DNA of 64,000 nucleotides from NCBI GenBank assembly GCA_031841125.1, contig CM063109.1, positions 71,678,914 through 71,742,913 of the forward strand, given 5' to 3'. This document shows, piece after piece, positions 15,001 through 25,043 of the stretch. The number at the start of each line of letters is the position of its first letter. The first letter of the stretch is position 1. Below the pieces are notes generated by a model that worked only from the letters and a program-made list of their open reading frames with translations, had not been told where the DNA came from and made no database searches. Both the position numbers and the translations under genes were made by a program. This stretch comes from Acanthococcus lagerstroemiae. Taxonomy: Eukaryota; Arthropoda; Insecta; Hemiptera; Eriococcidae.

Positions 15001-17473
15001 CTCGTTTAAACTAAACCGATAGGCGCAGTATTAAATTAGCCTATGCCGTACGTACGACGGTTGTGGGCGTATAAAATGTGTAGGTAAACAAATGTACGAC
15101 CTACGTTCAGTTTGTGTTCGTGTTTCTAACGATGGGTATAATTTTACTTAAGACTACTAACTGTATCGTATTTATGTATACGTGAACGCTTATTCCAAAA
15201 AATACTAATCAACCATATCCGGACAAATCGAAAATTTTTAATCGCCAGTTTTGCTAACTGATGGCGGTAAAATTACTGGAGTCTACACCTGCGTTAGGTA
15301 CATCAGCAAATCGAGTACCAGTTTACAAGAAGTCTTATCGTATACTTATGTATACATGAGAAATTTTATAATAAGTTACAGAGGTGCCGGAACGGAATCA
15401 TGACTGAGAGAGACAGGGCTCTATTCGGATTTTTAATGGCTGACACTTTTTATATTTTACTTCTGTTAGAAATCCAATCCTAATTATGGTGGTTGGGAAT
15501 TGAGAGTTGTAGTCATCTTGCTTGTAGATACCCTTGTAAGTACGTATTATACCCGCCGTCTCATTGACAGTAATTGAAGTTTTTCAGGCCATTTTTCTTT
15601 TTCTCCGGTTCGAAAGAAAGCGAACGTTCAGCTTATTTGCCGATCGTTATGTATATATTCTTTCGTATAGCCGAGCTCTCGCTCTTATAATTTTCTTCAT
15701 TAAAACTGATGCCAGTTGCCCCCAACTTCCTCGCAAGTCCTGGCTCCGGTGCCACTGGTAAGCTAGGTCTTTCTTGAAAACTGGTACTCAATTAGCACCT
15801 ATACGTGTATTATTGTTCTGGTTGGTAGCTTATCGTTGTATACAGTCAAAATCGACTGAATACGGTAACCCTACAGTTCACCGTAACGTATCGTAGTTCA
15901 GTAATTAGTATTTAGTTGTACCTAGGTTAACAGGACCTCATTCATGTTTCTAGCAACCAGACTTCTAGATAACGAATTTCTTGTTTCTTCTACAGGATCG
16001 CGAAAACATTTGGCTTCAGTAACCGCGGTCACGGATTATATTTCTCATCGCCCAGCGAAATTCAAAAGTTCACCGTCTCTGCGGACTTTTGGTAAGTGTA
16101 GCATCGAGCAGATGAACCGGTTTCTTGTAACATTCCATGTAAATTCTTTCCATCGGCGTATTCGTATTTTATATTTTATCTTATTTCAACTTCGTGTTTC
16201 CTATCGAAACGAGCTCCAGTTCAGTTTGATAAGGAGTGCATAGTTTTCCTTAGGTACAACGTTCGTAATTAGCTTATTACCTAAAATACCACGCCTTTCT
16301 GATTACAATTTCTAGGGTTTAGAATCTCCACAGTTTCCAGTGTTCACCATTACTACGTATTCTAGTAGTGCCCACAATTTTAGGGATTTGTAATTTCTAC
16401 AGTTAGCGTACACTTGCGTGGCCATTCTATATCCCGAGTTCATAATTTCAAAACTTCGTAAAGTTCATCAGGGTTGCAAATTTCTGACTTCGCAACTTTC
16501 AGAGCGCACAATTTTGAGTGTTTTGAATCCACGTATTCTTATCTACCCTAATTTTCGTAGTTCGCGATCTTCAGAGCGTAACATCTTCGTCGTTGCTCCC
16601 TCAGCAAAATTTGCACTTTTCGCTGTCGAGAAGTTGTGGTGTTCGCAAATAAAATACTTAGATACCTGTATGACTTAGGATATTAAGAAAAATAAAAATA
16701 AAAAAGTTTTTACGCGGAACCGAGTCTCGTTAATATTTAGACCTGGCATTTTCGAACACTTTTGATCCGATTACTGTCGAAAATATCTATAACGTTCTCG
16801 AAATACTCCAACGTGTCCTAGATCGATTTGATCGCCTGAAAACCCTCGGATAAGAAGTGATTCATCAAACTTGAAATAGCTCTCATACGTGTACACGATC
16901 CGCCAACTAAACGTTGTTGACTTGTGATTTTCTAGCCGCGATATGTCCGAGTTGGTCGGCGAGCTGTTCCTACCGCGAGATATGCCCGAACCACCGAAAC
17001 TAAGTCTATTTAAAAGCCTCCTAGGTGGTGGAGCCAGATCTGTAGATAGAGAAGAACTTTGTAAGTGGACCCCGATTACTTCAAAAGCGCAGAAAGCTTA
17101 TGTATGCGCTCGTACCAGTAATCAAACTTAAATTTGTTTATTTCGTTTTTTTTTTGTTTTTTTTTTGTTTTTTTGTTTTTTCCTTCCTTGAAATATCTTT
17201 TATTCTTTAGTCGGTGAGTCAAGCGGTAAACCTGTTCGAAGCGTGGCCAAGCATATACCTGGCCCATCTGGCCAAGTCGAACAGCTGGGCCAGAGGGTAC
17301 AACATTCCACCGGCGAAGTATCTCGCGCCCACCAGCTAATGATGGAGCGTGGCGATAAGCTGGGGCAGTTAGAGGATCGTACCCAGCGAATGATGACGGA
17401 CGCCGAAAAGTTCGCTTCTTCGGCTCACGAACTCATGCAGAAGTCAAAAGACAAAAAATGGTATCAGTTATAA
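3041..17473 (+). CDS. Tomosyn: Tomosyn (STXBP5-like), C-terminal seven exons
   Basis: Tomosyn is a cytosolic, membrane-associated WD40 protein related to Lgl. Its C-terminal R-SNARE motif binds syntaxin and SNAP-25 in place of synaptobrevin and restrains vesicle fusion. Exons: 3041-3163, 3259-3369, 4225-4440, 4574-4682, 15996-16091, 16936-17060 and 17211-17473 (stop TAA 17471-17473). All introns are GT-AG and the joins keep frame, giving 346 residues. Exon 1 carries PTLWIGTSLGSV and exon 2 LKGGILNISFLD. Exon 3 has a Ser-rich linker followed by SEKQARVSALP; exons 4-5 carry GHIAAFGLPSLKPL and SPSEIQKFT. Exon 6 reads LFKSLLGGGARSVDREEL, the usual linker before the SNARE helix. Exon 7 holds HIPGPSGQVEQ, then the coiled coil with MMERGDKL; Arg at 17348-17350 matches the R-SNARE zero-layer Arg. 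The end KDKKWYQL is the family C-terminus. The N-terminal exons lie before the window. The 11.3 kb fifth-from-last... intron 4683-15995 is unusually large next to the others. Confidence 0.93.
7234..8199 (+). mobile_element. Internally deleted mariner (Tc1/mariner) element
   Basis: Terminal inverted repeats of 29 bp begin CGAGGTCTGACAATT at 7234-7262 and are mirrored at 8171-8199, differing at about 2 positions. TA dinucleotides flank both ends (7232-7233 and 8200-8201), the mariner target-site duplication. The element is 966 bp against about 1.3 kb for an intact mariner. The missing part is the middle of the transposase gene. It sits in sense orientation inside the large tomosyn intron. Confidence 0.93.
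7472..8130 (+). pseudogene. Mariner transposase remnant
   Basis: The start MKFLVKLKETPTECYNFLKE and GENWSIS match the N-terminal helix-turn-helix part of mariner transposases. A frameshift and a stop follow near 7555-7580, then the frame at 7612-7842 gives the second helix-turn-helix with the GRPVS linker. The sequence then jumps to the C-terminal motif VLEHAPYSPDLAPCDFFLFP (about 7890-7950) and runs to a normal end at 8130. The deleted part contains the first two acidic residues of the D,D34D triad; only the third remains. The protein cannot be an active transposase. The intact TIRs mean that it could still have been mobilised in trans. Confidence 0.9.
9551..9578. repeat. (AC)n microsatellite
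   Basis: Fourteen or so AC dinucleotides in an AC-rich stretch of the tomosyn intron; further CACACC-rich sequence follows near 9760-9860. Confidence 0.95.
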
Positions 17474-17820
17474 TCGAGTCGACGCCAAACATATATATCC
17501 GTATTTTGTTTGATGTACCTACCATATTGGTTACTCTGCGCTGCAATTCTGGTACTTACCTGAAAATTTAGTGAGCGACTTCCGGACATGGAGAAACCGG
17601 GGCGATTACCTTTTTAAGTCATCACCCATCACCCGGTCGTCCGGAACTAACGCAGGCACTTGTCGGCGTTTTTTTTTTTTAAATCATTCTTTACCAACAA
17701 TTTACTAATTACATAACCTCTGTAAATCATACTGTCGTAATTTTCCTTAGATTTACGATTGCTATTTCGTTATTTCTTGTTTTATTTTTCTACCAGTACC
17801 TAGTTTCTTTCTCTTTCTTC

Positions 17821-17865
<45 letters not shown>

Positions 17866-19102
17866 GATTTGTTTCGTTTTGGCAATTAATCTTATATGGA
17901 ATCGTTTTCATAATTCGTATATTTACCGTAAAAATCAAAAATAAATCAAAAAAATAATTAAAGAAATAACAGCGGTAGGACTGATGTAAAAAACGTTGAA
18001 ATCAAAATGGTCGGAGTAATGAATAAGATAAATGATAAAAATACTAATACCTTCTAATCAATCGGTAGATGAGAGGTATAATAATAATAATCATAAGATA
18101 ACGTAGTTGATAAACGATACCTGATGATAATTGTTATTTTGTTAATCGACCAATCGTGTACAGTGTAATTGTTATGTGATCGAAATTCGTAGGCTGTTGC
18201 TGTTTTTTTACTACGTAGGTGTATGGATATTAGGTATATACATTTGTGTAATTTACAGATACCCGGGCAGTGTTAGAAGGTACCTATCTGTATTTGAAAC
18301 GATACGAATTGCTTTCGTATCAAGTTGTTGCGAATCGCTTGACTTGGCCTAGCCGCACAAATGCAGTCGTACTGACCGTACTCATTATGTAATGTATGTA
18401 TGTACTATGGTACCTACTGCTATGTGTAGTGTGTACCGTTCGATTGTAAAGACTGCTAGGTGCGATAAATGTCAGTTCGCGCCGTCGCACTTACTAACTT
18501 AAATTACTTACATAAATTACTCGGATAATATTATGTAATTAATGTAGTTAATGTAATAAAAGCATGGAAACAGTGAAAAGTCCCTGTCGCAGTATAAATT
18601 CTGTAACAAGAACTTATCTCCCTTTTCACATGAATGTGTGTAATGCATTACCATCGTGAAATTATTATGCAATCTTCTTTACGCGGTCATTGGTTCCAGC
18701 ACTTTTCGGCCGATCGTCCCCAAGAATGGACGACAAATACACAGAATGTTACGTATTACGATGACGATGACGTTGTTGACTGAATGTGTCCATGGGACAC
18801 ATCCATGTACGGATGCGTATCTGCATATATGTAGTGTAGATACTTTGATTTTCATGTTTTTATTGCTTTAAGAATACATTAATTACATTAATTATATAGA
18901 ACTAAATTAATTACATTACATTAAACAGATATTCGTGAAATGTATTTAATGTAATGTTATTATTATATCCGACCATATGCGTAACGTAGGTACTAGGACA
19001 TGACGCATTAAAACATCCCAGTTGTAAGTATCGATAGTCCAAAAAAATTAAATCTGTTATCGGAATTGTTTGCTAAAAGGTCTTTTTGTCTTATTTTCTC
19101 AT
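17474..19102 (+). other. Tomosyn 3' UTR and downstream flank
   Basis: No coding sequence recognised after the tomosyn stop. The stretch has an ATT microsatellite at 17825-17864. Candidate poly(A) signals include an AATAAA-containing A-rich run near 17940 and AATAAA at 18555-18560. From 18530 to 18970 it is dominated by variants of TTAATGTAA/TTACATTAA. Confidence 0.5.
18555..18560 (+). promoter_or_regulatory. Candidate poly(A) signal AATAAA for tomosyn
   Basis: Canonical AATAAA about 1.08 kb after the tomosyn stop. An earlier signal near 17940 is equally possible; transcript ends are not visible from sequence. Confidence 0.3.
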
Positions 19103-19429
19103 TTATGCTGAAAGAACAATGTTCGCAATAAGAGCTTTGGAGGTGTTCGTCGAGAGACTGGAACGAGTGTTATTGCGGGTTGTGTTTCTTTTAGGCAGAC
19201 TTTCCTCGTTTCGTGGATTCTCATTACCGTCAGGTGAATTATAGTTAATCGAAGCGACTATTATAAGGTTAGCCCAGGAATACAAAAATATAACAACCTC
19301 TTTTGGAGCCAGCATGAAGGCCCATTTTTCAGTGGTTATAGCGGTCTTTAATTTACGCCATACATTACCGTAAACAACAAAAGCAGCAAATCCAGCAATT
19401 TTTTGCGATGCTTTGATATCATCAACCAT
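19103..19429 (-). CDS. Possible small protein of unknown function, 108 aa
   Basis: I do not recognise this protein. The frame opens with ATG at 19429-19427 in an acceptable context (A at -3, G at +4) and runs 108 codons to TAA. The codon pattern is more protein-like than neighbouring chance frames. The first third is of mixed charge with the hydrophobic stretch IAGFAAFVVYG. The middle has a longer hydrophobic segment EVVIFLYSWANLIIVASI that could span a membrane. The last third is polar (PRNEESLPKRNTTRNNTRSS). No splice sites, poly(A) signal or homologous motif support it. It could be a chance frame, an exon of an unseen minus-strand gene or a decayed element. Confidence 0.3.
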   Translation of the reverse strand: MVDDIKASQKIAGFAAFVVYGNVWRKLKTAITTEKWAFMLAPKEVVIFLYSWANLIIVASINYNSPDGNENPRNEESLPKRNTTRNNTRSSLSTNTSKALIANIVLSA

Positions 19430-20497
19430 ACTTTTCTTGTCATTTCACATTTTTTAATCGCGTTTTTCTCAAATATTATATTTTCAGAAAATTGTAAACA
19501 GTCGAATTCATCTTGTTTAAAGTAATTTTTCTTTTGCTTAGTTCATAAAAACGTATTGTCTTCCAGAAATGTTGTAATGTCATATCCGGAAACAATTTTT
19601 GGTACCTTTCTGCTCATCGTATCCAATGTACGAGTATTCTTGTCGAACTCGTGATAACGAGTATAAACCAACTCTGATATCAAGTGTAGTTTCTACTGTC
19701 TTGAAAACGTAGGTACATATTATACATAATATACCTACACCTATACGAGGGCGCCATTTCTACTGATTCTTGTGCGACTGCATATTTGTAGGTAATCCAG
19801 GCCAGTGGAGGGGTCAGAATGGCGTGTGTTGTTACCATGGATCTATGTGGAGTGTTAGTGACTGACGCGATACCATAATTATTCTGCTACCCCTACCAGT
19901 TGGTTAGGTAATGCACATTTTTTAGATACGAGTACTAAGGCCTAATGTTTGAATAATACGAGTGTATGCTTTTCGAAATGAAAACCAAATTCGTTTTTCC
20001 TTTTGTTTATTTATTTTTATATTTTTATTTTATTTCCATTCGTTTGCTGTTCGGATTCCGCAGCCCTCGTGGCGCTCTGCTGTCGTCTTACTGAAAAGAA
20101 AATGAAAGTGATCAAGGAGGTTTTACTATTGCTGATTTCCTGATTTGTGATTTTTTACTATGATTTTTTCGTTTTATATTTTTAAAGTAACGTCACGGAG
20201 ATTTTCTTACAAGCTTTTGCGAGTGAAAGCACAAAAACTTTCCAGCCAAACTGCCGAATTATTTGTAATATTATAACAAAATCATTACTTAGTTGCAAAA
20301 TAAAAGTAAAATAATCAGGAGTGAAGTGTAAGGAAACGTGAAACACGAAACTAAAATGGATAAGAAACCAAACTACAACATTGGTAAAGAATATTCATTC
20401 GTGTCGTTCTATGCTCACTCTTTCGTTGGTTATAAAAACGTCCACTAGATGCCGCCCACTTTGTTGCGGAATCCGAATTCTCCTTGTAAAAAAGGTA

Positions 20498-20625
20498 AAG
20501 TCTGGTCCAGTTAAAAAACATAACCGGCTACCCTCAATACACATCAATATATGGGTATTTTGAAGTTGGAGGAGAAAGACGAGCTCAAGAACACGTTATC
20601 TATGTTTCTTAACTGGACCAGACTT
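20498..20625. mobile_element. Short Tc1/mariner-like MITE, AAGTCTGGTCC family, copy 1
   Basis: Ends AAGTCTGGTCCAGTTAA and its near-perfect reverse complement TTAACTGGACCAGACTT, flanked by TA on both sides (20496-20497 and 20626-20627). Length 128 bp, no coding capacity. A second copy with the same interior lies at 39126-39524. Confidence 0.85.
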
Positions 20626-20960
20626 TAGGTAGGTAACTAATCACCTAATCTGGTAACGCGTTTATATGTATTGACATTCGAGGAGTGTTTCTCAGTTTTC
20701 AGTATCTTCGCCAATCCTGTCGTTAGGTACAATCTCTCGAAACAGTTTACGAAATGAATCCTGCACGTCGCTTCTGCAAATACTGACCAAATTTAAAAAG
20801 GGCATTCCAATGAAATGGCAAAATTTATCGTAGATATAAAGTGCGCTTATAGCTTATGTCACGATCATTGGTCGACTACTCAGGAGCGTATTCTTCGCAA
20901 TACACAGCGTATATAATTCAAATTTCTAGGAAATATTCTAATTTTTTTAATATGCGATAG

Positions 20961-21205
20961 CCCGCCTGGAAATAGTGGGGCCAGCGTCAAATTTACGCCG
21001 GTTTGGCGCTAGCGCCTTCCCATTTGAAATAGATGCAAGCGCCGTTGCCGGAATTTTGGTCCAGTTGGGGCCGGTGTACATTTGGCCCGACTATGGCGCT
21101 TAACGCCAATCGAGCGCCTCGATTTGCGCCAGAATCGAGGGTAAATCTGGCGTATATCTGGCGCCGATTCCGGAATTCGGGCTGGCCCCACGATTTTCAG
21201 GCGGG
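20961..21205. mobile_element. GC-rich palindromic MITE-like element
   Basis: Ends CCCGCCTGGAAATAGTGGGG at 20961 and its reverse complement ending at 21205; 23 of 25 terminal bases pair. The interior is markedly richer in G and C than the flanks and contains repeated GGCGC/GCGCC blocks, so much of it can fold back. No clear target-site duplication is seen, so the superfamily is open. Confidence 0.7.
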
Positions 21206-24200
21206 AGGCGTGCTGATATGTACATAAATATAGTAAGCAGCCTGTTAATTCGTACAGTACCCCAAAACAATAGATCAACTAGTCCCAGCCATAACCTCTG
21301 TACGAGGCCTATTTCACATTTTATTTTTCGGTCTTATCTGATCTAGTTCGTCGAAATTTGAGCAATATGGAAGCGCAATATACCCCTCGGTAGGTATCAA
21401 GAATTTTGGAATAGCCCGGCAAGTATACTTGAATCGGGTCCTTTTTCGCATGAATCAATACCTAATGGTGACGTGGTGAAAAACTTATTTTGAAAAACGA
21501 TAATGCCGAGTTACAACACGAAATTAACTCAGACGTATTCAAAAATATCTGGATCCATGTATTTGTACGATAGGCAAAATGTATATAACCTACTATTAAA
21601 ATTCCGAAATTGCTTTCCAGCTTATTCTTAAAATATTACACGCGTATTATTATCGAATTTAAATTAAATTATGCCAAATTCGGAATCAGTATTACCAAAA
21701 TGAATAAGATGATGAAATTGATCGTCACAAAAATTTGATTGTTCAGTTATGCGAGTAGGTATAGGTATGGACTTCGCTATAAAAATATTTCAAGCTCACT
21801 GGGCTATAAGCAAATTTTGATGTTCGACATAAAATTTTACTTACGCTATTTGGATACTGAAACGCAACGTTTGAGTTATATTTTTCCTAATTCGCGAATT
21901 CCAAAACTTTTTTGTCTCCCTCCTCCCTAGTCATTACTCTTATAATTGCATTTATGAATCACTAGGTAACGTCGTGATTTCTATAGAAACGAGATTCCAA
22001 TCCAATATTATTTTCATAAGGAAACGAAATTCCCGCGCAATACCCGGAAATTATTTTCGAATTCGCGTTATTTTGCTAGGTTAGATGCACCGAATGGTTC
22101 TTTTGATCGGGCCATTCTAATTTTTAAATGCGCAGATTTTTCTACTGTAAACACCGACGTTATATTTTGGTCATGATTCTCGCCTCGGTTGAAATACTTG
22201 CGTGTAATTATAAGTACTTTCGCCCCTGAAATTGTTCTAATGTGTTCTTGTAAATTCTATTCTTTTCGTATAGATATGTGTATTATAGTTTTAGAAAGAC
22301 TTTTTTGCCATAGTGTGTCCGGATACACGTTCTTTTAGTGTAAAGTTAGATTTCTGACAGAGCTTTCAGTAACTACGAGTATACGAGATGTCGAGTATAT
22401 TTTCTTTCCTTTTCCTCCTTCGAGTAAATTACAAGAAGTCGGAGACACGCCGACGTGATTCCGAACTCGATTGTACCAGAATTCTCGAAAGAACCCTTCA
22501 AATAGGTGCTACAAAATCTGCTATCGCGGATTTGGGATAGTCGATTTTCTCCTCAATGACGGGTCTGCCATGATACGAGTGAGATGAAAATTATACTCGA
22601 AGCGTTCTTCCTCTTCCGTGAGATCCTCCCATACCTACCTATAGCTATTATTAAAACACACATACTAGTACCTGTATTAATTCTTATATAAGTTCTGTAC
22701 GCGTGTATGCGCACCCATGGTGTATACATGTATAAATAAAAAAATAATCAAAACTCGAAACTTACCTACCTGTATTTAATATCTATCAATTCCCCCTCCT
22801 TACTTTAAGACTTTTTCGAATAAGTTACCTTTGTGATGTATATACGTGTATATTTACGTACTCTTTGTTATTAATTTGTCAATGTTAAACGGAAAAATTA
22901 TTTGCGAATAATGTGATACCAGTCAATGATTGTATTCTTCCCTCTCTTCCTTGCGCTGTCTCATTCATACATGCGTGCATTCATTCATTCATTCATTCAG
23001 TCAGTCAGTCATTCAATAATTCATTCATTCCCTTCTCATGCCTTCTATTTCGCCATCCCCCCCCCATTTTCTCTCTATATATATGTACGCGATTGCGAAA
23101 TATTTTGAAGTTCTTGTACCTACGCATACAAATGTACCCACGTGAGTTGGTCAGTAAGAAGTGCCAGTTTTGATACTGCCTTACTTCATATTTCACTTCA
23201 TGTAACCAAAAAATATTATACTTGCATTTGGTTACGCGATAGTATTTTTAGTCGGCGTGTTCCGAAGCTCGCATTTCCTTTTAAACTCCCGAGTAGGTAC
23301 TCTCGTCTAAATACGCGATATGCCTTTAATCATATTATTTATACGGTCAATAGACTGCGGTACATAGGTATAAAGTATTCGCGTTGTTTTTGTTTTGTTT
23401 TCGTTTTTTTGTTATATTTTTGTTTTTTTATTAGTATCGTATTATCTGCGTGGCATACTCATTCATCGTTTCATCATCGATGTACATTTTCGCCACGGCA
23501 TGGATTTAAAAAACTCTTTCGGGTTGTTATGATTACGAAGTCGCGAGTTTCTATTGAAATTTTAGTACCTCATTTACCTACTCTTATCGTTGTTCCCCCC
23601 CCCCCCCCCCCCCGTAGAAGTCGAAAGCGTTTATTTATAAAAGTAATCGTCGATACGCGAAACGATGTATTATAAATAATTGAATCTCGACATAAATCTG
23701 TTCAAGTTTTTCCAGCGACCGGTTTTAGAACACCTGTCGCGTATCTTATGTACGTGTAGGTTCGACGCTATGTTTTTCGATATTGAATACTCGGTATAGT
23801 ATAACGTTTATATATTTAATGTTACTTTACATGTTGTGATGAATTATTAAATGAAAACGTAGATTACCTAGTCGAGTTTCATTTTTATTACACCTATCCA
23901 GTAGCAAATTCTGTGCTCGTAGACAAAACAGCTATAGGTTTCTAAAAGTTAGAAGAATTAAAATTTACTTCTAAATATGAATATGCCACAAAAGACTAAA
24001 ATAGTGGCTACACATTGGTATTCGTTAAAATTTCTTCAAAATTCTAATTTTGTTAATTTTTCTTCTAACTTGTGAAGAAAGGGGTTAGAATTCTACTAAC
24101 AGATGATATCCCTCAAAGGAGATTTAAATCGTATTTAGGTAGAAAATCATTGATCTCCGATTGAGGAATTTGAGATATCTTCTATCTGCTTGCGTCAATA

Positions 24201-25002
24201 CAAATTCGCTATAAGATTATGCGGAATATCTTTTTTCTTCTTTTTTTAGCCTCTTATTCTTAATAGATATACTTATACCCTATGGGATGTGTGCGCGAAG
24301 ATAATTTAATGTTAGGAAGAAAAAACTGTGGAAATAGCGCGTGATATTTACCAAAGTATGTTGGCTATTCAAATCGGAGAGTTTGATTTAAATGTCGATA
24401 GACTATTTGAAATCAATAATCGAAAGATTCCGATTTCATATTGTTTGTCCGAATTTCAGAGCAAACTTATTCAAGTCGTCTTTTTATCAGCGAAGTGATA
24501 GGAAGACAAAGAATTCTGAAATTAGTGAATATTATATATACGCTTATTTATCGTAACTTGAGATATTAAACGGTGCACAAGAAGATGCCTTTTCTCTCTG
24601 AACTTTTGAAGCCTGTGAATTCTTCCAACTCCAAAAAACTACCTAATTCTCCTGATTCCTTAAAGAACGAAACTTGACTACTTGAAAATGTTGACTGGTT
24701 TCGTTTCGATCTAGCGCACCATCTCTTTCAAAATATAGATGAAGGTAGGATCCGGTGTCAGATTCCAGAGGAAAATATTTCGACGGAATACTGGAAAAAT
24801 AACTTTACCGAAAACTGAAACACCAAATTAATAACGGAATAGTCTTACCCGGTAACAATGCAGTAAAATTAAAACTGTGCATGCCGCGGTTTGTGTTGTG
24901 GTCACACGACAGAGCTGCGAATGAGAATAAAAACTAAAGTCAATCTAAATACCTACTTGGTCCACAAAAACTTGAACATCTTTTATAGTTCAGAATACCT
25001 AT
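21206..25002. other. Intergenic, no gene recognised
   Basis: AT-rich sequence with simple repeats only: ATTC/AGTC tetranucleotides at about 22976-23030 and a poly-C run at 23595-23613. A weak palindrome (AAGTTAGAAGAATTAAAA near 23946 and its mirror near 24056-24073) may be an old MITE. Open frames here are short or low-complexity. Confidence 0.6.
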
Positions 25003-25043
25003 ATTTGAGGAGTTATCTGTCAAAAAGGTTCCTATCAGCAATT

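Larger units (their letters stand above)
4683..15995 (+). other. 11.3 kb tomosyn intron
   Basis: The donor GTAAGT at 4683 and acceptor CAG ending at 15995 are fixed by protein continuity: the split Arg codon AG|G joins PLTNLR to IAKTF. Apart from the mariner copy (7234-8199) and short simple repeats (AC tract 9551-9578, G run near 14346-14357) I see no gene, RNA or element with clear ends. The sequence is AT-rich with many copies of the heptamer TACTCGT/ACGAGTA. No internal alternative exon was recognised. Confidence 0.75.

Noticed and set aside
23142..23675. 177-codon frame, longest single frame on the + strand between the genes
   Set aside because: It runs through T-rich and poly-C tracts (PPPPPPPP from 23595-23613) with no conserved motif; low stop density there comes from composition.
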